From positions 1 through 64,000 of the forward strand of contig DAOUEK010000002.1 in assembly GCA_034430425.1 (NCBI GenBank): DNA of 64,000 nt, read 5' to 3'. A program made the position numbers and the translations under genes. Below the pieces are notes generated by a model. It was given only the letters and a program-made list of their open reading frames with translations. It did no database searches and was not told the DNA's origin. Source of the DNA: WVZH01 sp034430425. GTDB lineage: Bacteria > Chloroflexota > Anaerolineae > Anaerolineales > E44-bin32. Within the stretch, counting starts at the first letter, position 1. Each line of letters opens with the position of its first letter. This document shows positions 25,180 through 34,103 of this stretch, one piece after another.

Positions 25180-26091
25180 CTAAACAAATCGGACCTCCAG
25201 AGCGTGTGTTGAACATGAAATGCATGGATCGTAAGCTCTGACCAGCATCTCCAGACGATGATTGAGCGTATCTTTACTCAGGTCACAGGACTGCTGGACA
25301 AGCATACGCATATCATTTTCAATATTGGCAAGATTTTGTGCGGTGGGTGTGATGCAGTTCGCAAAGGATACCGTTCCGTCCTGGATTACGTAATGATGGT
25401 AGAGCGTGCCCTGAGGGGCTTTACAGGCGCTGACGCCTTCGCCAGAAGCGATTTGCGGTTTGGGCGGATCGTCCGCAGTGATGCCGTTATGGGTGAGTTG
25501 GTTCATGATCGTGATGGCTTCTTCTACACAGTGGACCATTTCGACGATCTGAGCAACGCTGTTTAGGTAGGGATTCACACATTTCGGTTTCAAATCCAAC
25601 GCCGATGCTGCAGCGAGAGCTCTAGGATGGAGATATGTATGATTGATGTTGAATCTCGCCAGTGCGCCTACCATGAAGGATTGCCGTTGGTTATGGGAAT
25701 GCTTCGCAGTGGAATGATCGACGACGGTTTCGTAGGTCACGTCCATGTAGTTCTCGATCGGCCAGGTCTCCCCATCGCTGCTGATGATTTCCCCATCAAG
25801 GAAGCAGTATTCATTCTCGGCGTGGAGGGCGAGATATTCCGTATCATTTTCGAAATCAGGAAAACGGAGATCCTGAAAGGTATCTATAGTCGCATCCAGT
25901 TCCTGGCGCAGATCAACCAGGCTTTCTCTCGAAGAGAAGTGCGTGAAGCCGCCCGTGATCATCGAAAATGTAATTCTCCCTGCGAGAGGTAGGACCTGCC
26001 AGGCGATAATGCTCAATAAGTGCGTCAATCCATGGCGAAAGCGATGTTTTGGGTACCGTATGGAGGCACATTTCCTTTTCGGCTCCTTCAC
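25180..26091 (-). pseudogene. [NiFe] hydrogenase large subunit lacking its N-terminal nickel-ligand half
   Basis: 303 residues from a GTG start. From about residue 45 (TGGFTHFSSRESLVDLR) to the end the sequence follows group 3 large subunits, including the C-terminal ligand motif DPCISCSTH (about 290-298). The N-terminal third with the RxCGxC motif is missing and nothing upstream supplies it: the HycI gene begins there. The first 40 residues do not resemble the family. No small subunit gene is adjacent. It cannot form a normal NiFe site and is best read as a truncated remnant of a second cytoplasmic hydrogenase, though a non-catalytic role cannot be excluded. Confidence 0.75.
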
Positions 26092-26657
26092 TGACTTGGT
26101 GTTGATAACTGTGGCCTATAGGAATAATTTAACCCGAGCTGGAAGGCTTCGATGAAACCTTGCACGATGGTGTGGATACTGTCTTCAACGGCTTTGGATA
26201 TCGGAGCATATGAGAGTATTGCCGGCTGAACGCCAAGCAGAACGACTCGGCAACCAATTTCGGCTGTCAGGTAGTCCGTCAGGATGCGCAGCGGGATGGT
26301 ATGCGTGGAGGCGCTGATGCCGTCGATCTTCTCAAGCTCGATCCAGCTAATCGTCCCGGGTTTCTCGGAGATGTCCGCAGCATCAATCAGTATGAGGAGA
26401 TCGGGCGCAAATCGCCGCAGTGGTCCGCAGAGGTTCTCCGGCGCAGATCCCGCTGCGAACACGCGGACACTGTCGAGACTCTGGAGAATGGTTTCGAGTT
26501 CTTGCGCAATAACAATACCCAAGGCGTCATCACCGCATAACTCATGGCCGATACCTACAATAGCCAGGCGCGAATCATGGCCTTGCGTTCTATGTTCAGA
26601 CAGAATCGTGTGTAAGGCTTCCAGCCAGCACTTCTTCGATATCTTTTTTCTCACCAT
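26088..26657 (-). CDS. Group 4 hydrogenase maturation protease (HycI type)
   Basis: About 189 residues from the ATG at 26657; a longer frame reaches a TTG. Family motifs are LAIVGIGHELCGDDALG (about 33-49) and LILIDAADISEKPGTI (about 84-99), with TLP-like histidine region STHTIPLRIL. HycI-type proteases mature membrane-bound (Ech/Hyc) hydrogenase large subunits. It is the last intact gene of the group 4 operon, overlapping the ferredoxin subunit gene by about 60 bp and the truncated large subunit by 4 bp. Confidence 0.85.
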   Translation of the reverse strand: MVRKKISKKCWLEALHTILSEHRTQGHDSRLAIVGIGHELCGDDALGIVIAQELETILQSLDSVRVFAAGSAPENLCGPLRRFAPDLLILIDAADISEKPGTISWIELEKIDGISASTHTIPLRILTDYLTAEIGCRVVLLGVQPAILSYAPISKAVEDSIHTIVQGFIEAFQLGLNYSYRPQLSTPSQ

Positions 26658-27006
26658 AGTGGCGGATAAGCCCGCTCCTCTCTGTAACTGCCAATTCCCA
26701 ATCAACGTTCGACATCGAGAGACATCCTTGCCGGCAGCTGTAAACGCACTGCGCGCAGAACGTGCAGCGATCAGAGTAATAGCGTAAAACGAATCGTTTC
26801 GCCTTTTTATCGAGAACGATCAATTCGATCGCTCCCGCCGGGCAGTCCTTGACGCACAATCCACAGCCGATGCATTTTTCGGGATTCCAATGCAGCATGC
26901 CGCGCAATCGCTCCGGGGCCTCACGGCGTTCGAAAGGATACTGCTCCGTAATAGGGCGATGGATCAATGCGGAAGCGATGTCTCCTATCATTGTGGCGAA
27001 TCTCAT
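26596..27006 (-). CDS. Group 4 hydrogenase ferredoxin-like subunit (NuoI/EchF/MbhN type)
   Basis: About 136 residues from the ATG preceded by AGGAG. Two [4Fe-4S] motifs, CIGCGLCVKDC (about 45-55) and CTFCAQCVYSC (about 83-93), match the NuoI family. It bridges the small-subunit cluster and soluble ferredoxin in the membrane-bound hydrogenase. The start overlaps the NuoH-like gene by 4 bp. Confidence 0.92.
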   Translation of the reverse strand: MRFATMIGDIASALIHRPITEQYPFERREAPERLRGMLHWNPEKCIGCGLCVKDCPAGAIELIVLDKKAKRFVLRYYSDRCTFCAQCVYSCRQGCLSMSNVDWELAVTERSGLIRHYGEKKDIEEVLAGSLTHDSV

Positions 27007-27944
27007 GTTGCACTCCTGTGTAGCAAAATCAGGATCAACCACTGCAGCAAAACCAGGAGCGATCCATACCGCCACCAAAGTCCGACGGTTTGATCGATAC
27101 GTAAGCGAGTAAGCAGCGCTTGCAGCACAACGATGATGAAAAGCAGCACCAGGGTCTTTAGAAAGAATGTCAGTGGATTGGTAATTCCACCGAGATAAAG
27201 TGTGGAAACAAGTGTCAATCCAATAACCAGTTCCACGCCTTTACCTAGGCGGAAAAGCGCCAGACCTCGCCCGGAATATTCGGTCAACGCTCCGGCAACG
27301 ATCTCTGTTTCTGCTTCGGGGGCATCGAATGGTGGAAGTTCGAGTTTTCCCATCAGAGCGATGATGGCCACGAGAAAGCCGATCGGTTGAGTTAACATCA
27401 GCCAGCGCCCGTCGGTGTAAGCGATAATCTCAGAGATCTGCCAGCTGTTGCTGAACAGCGCTGGACCCAGAAGCGTGAGCAGGAACGGTGATTCATAGGA
27501 GAAGAGCTGCGTAAGGGTGCGGGTAGCTCCGATCAATGAGAAACGATCCAGTGTATTCGCACCGGCGAGGCCCATACAAAGTGTGAGCAGACTGAGCATG
27601 TACAGCGTAACGATCAAGTCGCCGGGGTAGCTAAAGGTGGTTTTCAAGCCCAGGATTGGAAGATACAAACCGGCTGTAAGCGCGCCAGTCAATGCGACAA
27701 TTGGCAGCCCGATGAATAATCGACGATCGACGCCCTCGGGAACAACCTCTTCTTTTGCCAACAGCTTCATGATGTCTGCGAAGGGCTGAAACCAGCGTGG
27801 TCCGATGCGATTCTGAAAACGCGCCAGGAGCTTTCGATCTATCCACTCGTACGATAATCCAAGCAAAATGAGAAAGCACCCTCCCGGGAAAACGACCAGG
27901 GAGAAAAGATTACGCAGTTCGTTGCTGATAATATTTGATTCCAT
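27003..27944 (-). CDS. Group 4 hydrogenase membrane anchor (NuoH/EchB/MbhM type)
   Basis: A 313-residue protein with about eight membrane helices. The cytoplasmic loop after helix 1 has ARFQNRIGPRWFQPFADIMK, and the loop near residue 205 has ELPPFDAPEAETEIVAG, both hallmarks of NuoH-family subunits that join the hydrogenase module to the ion-pumping arm. Overlaps of 4 bp with the NuoI-like gene and 35 bp with the large-subunit gene show tight coupling. Confidence 0.94.
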   Translation of the reverse strand: MESNIISNELRNLFSLVVFPGGCFLILLGLSYEWIDRKLLARFQNRIGPRWFQPFADIMKLLAKEEVVPEGVDRRLFIGLPIVALTGALTAGLYLPILGLKTTFSYPGDLIVTLYMLSLLTLCMGLAGANTLDRFSLIGATRTLTQLFSYESPFLLTLLGPALFSNSWQISEIIAYTDGRWLMLTQPIGFLVAIIALMGKLELPPFDAPEAETEIVAGALTEYSGRGLALFRLGKGVELVIGLTLVSTLYLGGITNPLTFFLKTLVLLFIIVVLQALLTRLRIDQTVGLWWRYGSLLVLLQWLILILLHRSAT

Positions 27945-29106
27945 ACTGTCGTAATTCCTCCCAACGCAATCGGTGACTTGTCTTATTTGACTGATTAATC
28001 ATCACCATGCGATCGTTACAAGAAAAACAGGGATCAATCCCGGCCAGGATCATTGGTACGTCAGCCAGTTGGTGTCCTACGGCGAGTTTGATGACGGACA
28101 TCATATTGCAGATCGTTGGCGTTCGTACTTTGATTCGGTCGGGGGTATCGCTGCCGTTGCTGCGGATGAAGTAGAACAACTCACCGCGCGGCGCTTCCAC
28201 GCGCAGTACAGTTTCGCCTTGCTGGATGCGTCGCGGCATGCGAACCGTCAGGTCGCCAGCGGGCAGGTTGTTCAGGATCTGACGGATAACCCGGTAGCTT
28301 TCGAATAATTCTCTGACACGTACCAACACGCGTGCTTTCAGGTCGCCGCTGTCGTCCAGGGTGATCTGGATGGGGAATTGATCGTAGGCTGCGTAGGGCG
28401 CTTCGATGCGAATATCTCGATTGACTCCGGAAGCGCGCGCGGTGGGTCCGACGGTTCCCAGCACTTCTGCCTCCCGGCGGTTCATGGTGCCGATTTCTTG
28501 TGTACGCTGCAGGAACAAGGCGTCTGTGGAGACCACTTCGAGATAATAATGGGTCCGCTCTTCGAGGAAGTTGATTCCGGCAAGGATCGACTCTATTCGA
28601 GATTTATCTACATCGAATTTCACGCCGCCGAGTATGTTGGCGGAATAATTGACGCGATTTCCGGAGAGTTCTTCCAGGATATCCATGACTGTCTCGCGGT
28701 CGCGCCAGCTGTACATAAAAAGGGTATCGAAGCCTGCTTCGTGTGCGGTGACGCCGAACCAGAGCATGTGGCTGTGAATACGTTCGAGTTCGGCAAAAAG
28801 GACTCGTATCGCCTGGGCGCGAGGGGACACCTGCACTTGTGCGAGGCGTTCCACGGCGAGGCAGTACGCCATCCCATGTATATGGGAGCAGATACCGCAG
28901 ATGCGTTCCAGCATATACAAATTCTGTGTCCAGGTTCTGATTTCCGCCGCCTTTTCGATACCGCGGTGCGCATAGCCAAGTCTCACGTAAGCATCCGTGA
29001 CGATCTCACCATCAACGGTGATGCGGAAGTGGGATGGTTCTTTGAGCGCAGGATGTTGAGGTCCAATAGGCACAGTGAAACTTTGCGCCGTCTTATGTTC
29101 TTCCAT
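27910..29106 (-). CDS. Group 4 [NiFe] hydrogenase catalytic large subunit (NuoD-like)
   Basis: A 398-residue subunit starting at the ATG in a TGATG overlap with the NuoC-like gene, seven bases after GGGAG. The nickel ligands are intact in ERICGIC (Cys70, Cys73) and DPCFSC (Cys360, Cys363), so this is a true hydrogenase rather than a complex I subunit. The DPCFSCNDR context and the 33-residue tail fit HycI processing. It interconverts H2 and protons with ferredoxin, coupled to ion transport. Confidence 0.95.
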   Translation of the reverse strand: MEEHKTAQSFTVPIGPQHPALKEPSHFRITVDGEIVTDAYVRLGYAHRGIEKAAEIRTWTQNLYMLERICGICSHIHGMAYCLAVERLAQVQVSPRAQAIRVLFAELERIHSHMLWFGVTAHEAGFDTLFMYSWRDRETVMDILEELSGNRVNYSANILGGVKFDVDKSRIESILAGINFLEERTHYYLEVVSTDALFLQRTQEIGTMNRREAEVLGTVGPTARASGVNRDIRIEAPYAAYDQFPIQITLDDSGDLKARVLVRVRELFESYRVIRQILNNLPAGDLTVRMPRRIQQGETVLRVEAPRGELFYFIRSNGSDTPDRIKVRTPTICNMMSVIKLAVGHQLADVPMILAGIDPCFSCNDRMVMINQSNKTSHRLRWEELRQYGIKYYQQRTA

Positions 29107-29612
29107 CAGCACTCTCCCAGGGTTACATAGGATCTGAGTTTGTTTCGATCGAAATCTTTACGTAGTGGAAAGACGTCATCCGGCCAGTCATCCGGCAGAT
29201 AAAGGCGGGATGGATTTCGCAAACCATCAATGTGGATACCGAACATCTCTTGCAGTTCACGCTCGAAGACTTCTGCGCTGGGAATGATCTCGCACAGGCT
29301 GGGCAAGCATCCATCTTGGCGAGGTACATTCAGGCGCAATGTGACAACCGCCTCGCCGGTACAGAATTGGTAGAGGACTTCTAATTCGCCACTTTCCAGC
29401 CCGGGATCCAGGCCGGTGATCGCGCAGAGATATCCAAGGCGGATAACCCGCAGACCGGCCACGACGGGGATCAAGTCGTCACTTGTCTTCAAGCGCGCGT
29501 CCAAACGATTGGGCTCGGGGCGTGTGACCTCCGTCTTCCACATCCATTGCTCGAGCAGCTGCGAAGCGATTCGAAGAGTTTTTTCTGTGTCATTCATTTT
29601 CCACCGTTCCAT
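29106..29612 (-). CDS. Group 4 hydrogenase NuoC-like (30 kDa) subunit
   Basis: A 168-residue protein, or about 163 if the second ATG at 29597 is used; both have modest ribosome sites. The C-terminal half is diagnostic: FERELQEMFGIHIDGLRNPSRLYLPDDWP followed by FPLRKDF (motif pieces at about 117-152). It contacts the large subunit and helps anchor the peripheral arm. A short spacer of 22 bp separates it from the NuoB-like gene. Confidence 0.9.
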   Translation of the reverse strand: MERWKMNDTEKTLRIASQLLEQWMWKTEVTRPEPNRLDARLKTSDDLIPVVAGLRVIRLGYLCAITGLDPGLESGELEVLYQFCTGEAVVTLRLNVPRQDGCLPSLCEIIPSAEVFERELQEMFGIHIDGLRNPSRLYLPDDWPDDVFPLRKDFDRNKLRSYVTLGEC

Positions 29613-29634
29613 ATACCTTTGCGTTTGTTTACGC

Positions 29635-30102
29635 TTATTCTGATTCTGGCGTCTTGATTTTGGTCAAGAGTTTAATCACGCCATCGATGATGGCTTCCGG
29701 ACGAGGCGGGCAGCCAGGGATGTAGGCATCCACAGGGATCACCTGATCGACACCACCAAGCACGTTGTAGCATTCCCGGAAAACACCGCCTGTCAGCGCA
29801 CAAGCACCAATTGCGACAACGAATTTTGGCGTATGCATTTGTTCGTAGATGCGGATCAAGCGATCACGGGCTTGTCGCGTGACGCCACCCGTGCATAACA
29901 GAACATCGGCGTGACGTGGACTTCCCTGGAGCTTGATGCCGAAGCGTTCCAAATCGTATCTGGGTGTCAGCGTGGCGAGAATCTCGATATCGCATCCGTT
30001 ACATGAACCTGAGTTGAAGTGTAAGGCCCAGGGCGAATTGATGCGCGCCCATGTCTTCACTTTATCGAGATTTAGCTGATACAGTTTTCCGTTCAAGCTC
30101 AT
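29635..30102 (-). CDS. Group 4 [NiFe] hydrogenase small subunit (NuoB-like)
   Basis: A 155-residue protein with cluster ligands in NSGSCNGCDIEI (about 30-41), GACALTGGVF (about 99) and GCPPRPEAI (about 131), the standard NuoB-fold proximal [4Fe-4S] site. As in Ech/Mbh-type enzymes the subunit is short and has no extra clusters. Plain NuoB has adjacent cysteines; here the CxxC spacing is hydrogenase-like. Confidence 0.94.
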   Translation of the reverse strand: MSLNGKLYQLNLDKVKTWARINSPWALHFNSGSCNGCDIEILATLTPRYDLERFGIKLQGSPRHADVLLCTGGVTRQARDRLIRIYEQMHTPKFVVAIGACALTGGVFRECYNVLGGVDQVIPVDAYIPGCPPRPEAIIDGVIKLLTKIKTPESE

Positions 30103-30126
30103 GATGAACCGCTCCCTGGATGTCTT

Positions 30127-30441
30127 TCAACCTAATATGAGTGCCAGCAAGGTCAATATCAAACCCGCGAGATAGATCATCGTTATTGCGTTCGACCCGC
30201 CGCTTCCCAATACGAGTGTGCCCAGATGGAGAATGGCGAAGAACAACGCAATGATGAAAAAGGGACGATATCCTGGTGCTGCCATTCGCCTCGGCGGCAG
30301 CTCTCCGCTGGCATACGTACTTGACTTCAAGATAGTCTTCACCGTATCGCCGGCCAAGTACCGGCCGATCAAATAAAGCAGCGCGGCAAAAGCCAGGTAG
30401 AGCGCGAATGAAATCAGCGGATGGTGGATTACAGAGTCCAT
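30127..30441 (-). CDS. Small membrane subunit, NuoA-like
   Basis: A 104-residue protein with three predicted helices (about 8-28, 58-76 and 82-103). The loop between helices 1 and 2 reads SSTYASGELPPRR, similar in position to the conserved loop of NuoA-like subunits in group 4 complexes. Gene order (before NuoB) also matches. The assignment rests on topology and order, as sequence conservation is low. Confidence 0.7.
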   Translation of the reverse strand: MDSVIHHPLISFALYLAFAALLYLIGRYLAGDTVKTILKSSTYASGELPPRRMAAPGYRPFFIIALFFAILHLGTLVLGSGGSNAITMIYLAGLILTLLALILG

Positions 30442-30483
30442 TCTTTGCTCCCCGTTTCTACATTCGGGTATATCGTTGAACCG

Positions 30484-32001
30484 TCAAGGTAAGGCAACGG
30501 ATGAAGCATTGAGAACACCTCGAATAAGTGCTTGGCCGGCCGGATTAGTGAGACCGTCGATGAGCGTTGGCCAAACGCCAAACAGGAAGATGAGAAGCGT
30601 AAGGACAATCAGGGGGAGCTTCATGCTCCACGGGATCTGTCCACCGTTGAGAACATCTGTTGATGGTTTGTTGCGATATAGGACGTTCACCAACGGCGCG
30701 TAATAAGCCAGGGAAAGTACACTGTTCAACGCTGCAAAGATGATCAGCAGGATGATGGCCGTGTTTTGTGTCTCAAAACCGGCCACGAAGATTTGCCATT
30801 TTGAGGTGAAGCCTGCGAGTGGTGGCAGGCCGCCAAGACTGAGTGCGGCGACGCTGAGCGCCAACGCCGGAATGGGGTAGAGCTGTGCAGCGCCGGCCAG
30901 ATCCTCAATGCACAGCGGTTCGTGCCGATCGAGCAGGATGCGAAGTGCATAGAGCAATGAGCCGGCGGCGAGAAAAGCGAGGCCTTTCATAACGCCATGG
31001 TTGATTAAGTGGAAGAAGCTTCCCTGTGCACCATCGGTGTTGTAGGTGTAATAGGATATTCCCAGACCGACGAGCATGTAGCCCACGTGCGCAATGGACG
31101 AATACGCAAACATGCGTTTGACTTGCCGCTGGCCCAGTGCAAGAAGGTTTCCTGCGAGCATGTTCAAGCAGCCGAAGCCCATCAACATCACGCCCCATAA
31201 CGAAGAGATGTCGGATAAGGCGCTCAGACAACGAAGCAGAGCGATCAAGCCTGCTTCGATAACTACGCCGGAAAGCATGGCACTGATCCCGCTCGGAGCC
31301 TGGGAGTGTGCATCGGGCAGCCAGGTGTGAAGCGGTACGAGCGCGCTCTTCACGCCAAACCCGATAATGAATAGTCCTCCGGCCGCGAGGAGTACGGGTG
31401 AGGGCGTTGCATTCTGGCGGATGCTGTCCAGGCTGAGTTCACCGTACTGCGAGAATACGAGACTGATACCAATCAACACCAGCGTAGAGCCAGCGGCGCT
31501 CTGCACCAGGTATTTCACGCCTGCTTCTAGTGAGGGAGGTTGATCCCGATAGAATGCCACCAGCAGGTACGAAGTGACCGCCATGGCCTCGAACCAGATC
31601 CACAAGTTGAACAAATCGCTTGCGCAGGCGAGGCCGATCATCACCCCGATCATGGCAACAAGCATGGCGAAGAACTTTTCTTGGCCGGTCTCCTTTGCCA
31701 GGTAGGACACTGAAAAAAGTGCCACGAGGGTCCCCAGCGATAAAGTGACGCCAATAAAAAGGAGGCTTAACCCATCCATCTGAAGTGAGATGTTACCGAT
31801 GCTGAATGCCTGTGTCCCCGACGCGGCATAGTCCTTCGCCGCAAGGAGGAAGGGAATCCATGTTGCTGCGAGAGAGCTCAAACCCATAATTTGTGCGGTT
31901 TTACCTCGTTTCATGCGCTGCCCGATACGACCCGTCAAGTAAATAACGGGTGTGGAGATAAGTGGAAGTGCGATGAGCCAGTGCAAAGCAATCGAGGTCA
32001 T
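30484..32001 (-). CDS. Proton/cation antiporter-like subunit (NuoN/HyfB/MrpD type)
   Basis: A 505-residue, about 14-helix protein; the ATG is six bases after GGAG. Family features include WFEAMAVTSYLLVAF with the functional Glu in helix 5, KSALVPLHTWLPDAHSQAPSGISAML near 225-250, and GVMKGLAFLAAGS. It forms one ion-translocating channel of the hydrogenase complex. One base separates it from the NuoL-like gene. Confidence 0.93.
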   Translation of the reverse strand: MTSIALHWLIALPLISTPVIYLTGRIGQRMKRGKTAQIMGLSSLAATWIPFLLAAKDYAASGTQAFSIGNISLQMDGLSLLFIGVTLSLGTLVALFSVSYLAKETGQEKFFAMLVAMIGVMIGLACASDLFNLWIWFEAMAVTSYLLVAFYRDQPPSLEAGVKYLVQSAAGSTLVLIGISLVFSQYGELSLDSIRQNATPSPVLLAAGGLFIIGFGVKSALVPLHTWLPDAHSQAPSGISAMLSGVVIEAGLIALLRCLSALSDISSLWGVMLMGFGCLNMLAGNLLALGQRQVKRMFAYSSIAHVGYMLVGLGISYYTYNTDGAQGSFFHLINHGVMKGLAFLAAGSLLYALRILLDRHEPLCIEDLAGAAQLYPIPALALSVAALSLGGLPPLAGFTSKWQIFVAGFETQNTAIILLIIFAALNSVLSLAYYAPLVNVLYRNKPSTDVLNGGQIPWSMKLPLIVLTLLIFLFGVWPTLIDGLTNPAGQALIRGVLNASSVALP

Positions 32002-32002
32002 A

Positions 32003-33751
32003 TCAGGCTCCAATTAATAGGAGTGCCAATAGAATGCAGGTCGCAGCACTGATGCCGGCGATATTCAGGTTGAGCTGTCCACTATGTGCCGCACGAAGAA
32101 GCCTGGAAGCCTGCTGTGTAGTGTGGATGACGGCTCGGTAAAGGATTTCCAGGCCATAGCCAGACTCGATGAAGCGCGTTAGGGGCTTGGGTATATGGAG
32201 AAATTTTTCGATGCGAGATCGCGAGTGCCAGCATAACCCGCCGAGCACAATCACGCCCAGCGCGATATAGGTCAACGAAGCGCTGAAGATTTCTTCAAGC
32301 AGCGCGGCCAGACTGGTGAGATGGATATTATGAAAAGGGAGGGAATCCTTCAGCAGCGAACTAAAATTCGGGGCATACAGCCAGGTGGTGAGTACACCTA
32401 CAGCGAGAAAAGTGAGTGAGATCCGCATGGCGAGTGGCGCGCTGTGTATCCTGCGCGCTTCTCCAGATTTTCCGCAAAACGTCATACTGTAGATCCGCAT
32501 CGTATACCATGCGGTCAGGCCAGCACCAGCGAGCATGCAGATAAAAGCCCACTGTGGACCCTGATGCAATCCGTTTTCCAGGATTAATTCTTTGCTGAAG
32601 AATCCATTGGAGAGGGGCAGTCCGGCCAGCGCCAAACCGCCAATCAGGAAAGTGGCGTGGACAATGGGCATCTTCTTGCGCAAAGCGCCCATGTGGCGCA
32701 TGTCGCGCGTTCCGGCGGTGTGGATCACGGCACCGGTGCCTAAAAACAAGAGTGCTTTGAAAACCGCGTGGCTGAGCAGGTGAAGCATGCTGGCGAAAAT
32801 GCCCCCGACGCCAATCGCATAGACCATATAGCCCAGCTGACTGATGGTCGAATATGCGAGAGCACGCTTGATATCGTCGGTTCTCGTCGCCATCAACGCC
32901 GCCAGGATGGCAGATGATAACCCGACGATCATGACACTCGTTTTCCATCCGGGTATCGATTCGAACGCCGGATAGAAGCGTGCCAGCAGATAGACGCCGG
33001 CATTGACCATCGTCGCAGCGTGGATGAGCGCTGTGACGGGCGTAGGCGCTTCCATTGCGTCTGGCAGCCAGGTATGCAGCGGGAACTGCGCCGATTTGGC
33101 CATAGCTGCCAGCAAGAAGCCAAAACCAATTGCAGCCAATAAACTGGCTTCAAGTGTTGGAGCGGCTTCGAGAAAATCCTGGATTTGGTAGCTGCCGATG
33201 TGGGAGCGGATAATCAACGCGCCGGTGAGAAGTCCAATTCCGCCGAATTGTGTAACGATCAATGCTTTTATACCGCCGGCAACCGCTTTGGGATCATCAT
33301 TGTGGAAGGAAATCAAGGCGTAGGAGCAAAAAGCGGTGATTTCCCAGAAAAAGAACATCAACAGCATGCTGCCGGAGAGACCCAGACCGGACATGGCGCC
33401 GATAAAAAACAGAATCAGCCCGTAATAACGGCCGAGTTGGGCTTCACCATGCATGTAATCAATGGAGAAAAGCACCGCCAGGCTGCCGACGACCGAAGCG
33501 ATGATCGCTAAAATGACGCCCAGGCCATCAGGAACGAGAGTGAGATCGCCGAAAAAATCATCCATTGGAATGCGTACGATGGGTGCATCTGACGGGTTGA
33601 GCAAAAGCAGAAGCGAGATGATCCCCGTGACGACAGCAAAGATAGATGCCACTGCATGCTGCAGCCTGGGGCGATCGTTCCCGCAAATCCAAACGACAAT
33701 CGTTCCCACCCAGGGCAGGAAAATACAGAGCATAACGCATAGGAGTGCCAT
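32003..33751 (-). CDS. Proton/cation antiporter-like subunit (NuoL/MrpA-N type)
   Basis: A 582-residue multi-helix protein with MFFFWEITAFCSYALI (helix 5 Glu), KSAQFPLHTWLPDAMEAPTPVTALIHAATMV near 220-250, and SHAVFKALLFLGTGAV, as in NuoL. The last 110 residues are variable with two further helices but no long lateral helix. It is a second ion channel of the complex, so with the NuoN-like subunit two translocation paths are predicted. Confidence 0.93.
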   Translation of the reverse strand: MALLCVMLCIFLPWVGTIVVWICGNDRPRLQHAVASIFAVVTGIISLLLLLNPSDAPIVRIPMDDFFGDLTLVPDGLGVILAIIASVVGSLAVLFSIDYMHGEAQLGRYYGLILFFIGAMSGLGLSGSMLLMFFFWEITAFCSYALISFHNDDPKAVAGGIKALIVTQFGGIGLLTGALIIRSHIGSYQIQDFLEAAPTLEASLLAAIGFGFLLAAMAKSAQFPLHTWLPDAMEAPTPVTALIHAATMVNAGVYLLARFYPAFESIPGWKTSVMIVGLSSAILAALMATRTDDIKRALAYSTISQLGYMVYAIGVGGIFASMLHLLSHAVFKALLFLGTGAVIHTAGTRDMRHMGALRKKMPIVHATFLIGGLALAGLPLSNGFFSKELILENGLHQGPQWAFICMLAGAGLTAWYTMRIYSMTFCGKSGEARRIHSAPLAMRISLTFLAVGVLTTWLYAPNFSSLLKDSLPFHNIHLTSLAALLEEIFSASLTYIALGVIVLGGLCWHSRSRIEKFLHIPKPLTRFIESGYGLEILYRAVIHTTQQASRLLRAAHSGQLNLNIAGISAATCILLALLLIGA

Positions 33752-33754
33752 GGA

Positions 33755-34066
33755 TTATCCCTTCAGCTTACCCAGGTCTCGCACGTCGAGCGTACCGACT
33801 CTGCGCCGAACTTGTACGGCAAGGGCGATACCGATGACGGCGACGATCGTGTCGGCAACGATGACGGTTAGTGCCAGACTCTGAGCGAGCTGAATTTCGT
33901 CCCGCACGAAACCGGCGGTGATCAAGGCCAGGAGAGCAGATTTCACCAGGATTTGAATGGCGATCACGAGCTTGATCAGGTTATAACTAACCATCAAGCC
34001 GTAGAAGCCAATTCCAAGCAAGACCGCTACACCGACGATGAAAATGTTTACTGGAGATGGAGCCAT
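33755..34066 (-). CDS. NuoK/MnhC-like membrane subunit
   Basis: A 103-residue protein with three helices (about 8-28, 32-54 and 62-86). The pattern GIGFYGLMVSYNLIKLVIAIQIL and the polar ADTIVAVIGIALAV helix fit NuoK/MrpC, which couples conformational change to ion transport. Three bases before the NuoL-like gene. Confidence 0.87.
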   Translation of the reverse strand: MAPSPVNIFIVGVAVLLGIGFYGLMVSYNLIKLVIAIQILVKSALLALITAGFVRDEIQLAQSLALTVIVADTIVAVIGIALAVQVRRRVGTLDVRDLGKLKG

Positions 34067-34103
34067 GCTGTCTCCTTCAGTGTGATCCTTTCATCCACGA
34101 AGA

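Noticed and set aside
25944..26070. Alternative short frame at the 5' end of the truncated large subunit
   Set aside because: A plausible-looking short peptide is readable in another frame but is under 60 codons, has no family match I recognise and does not supply the missing hydrogenase motif.
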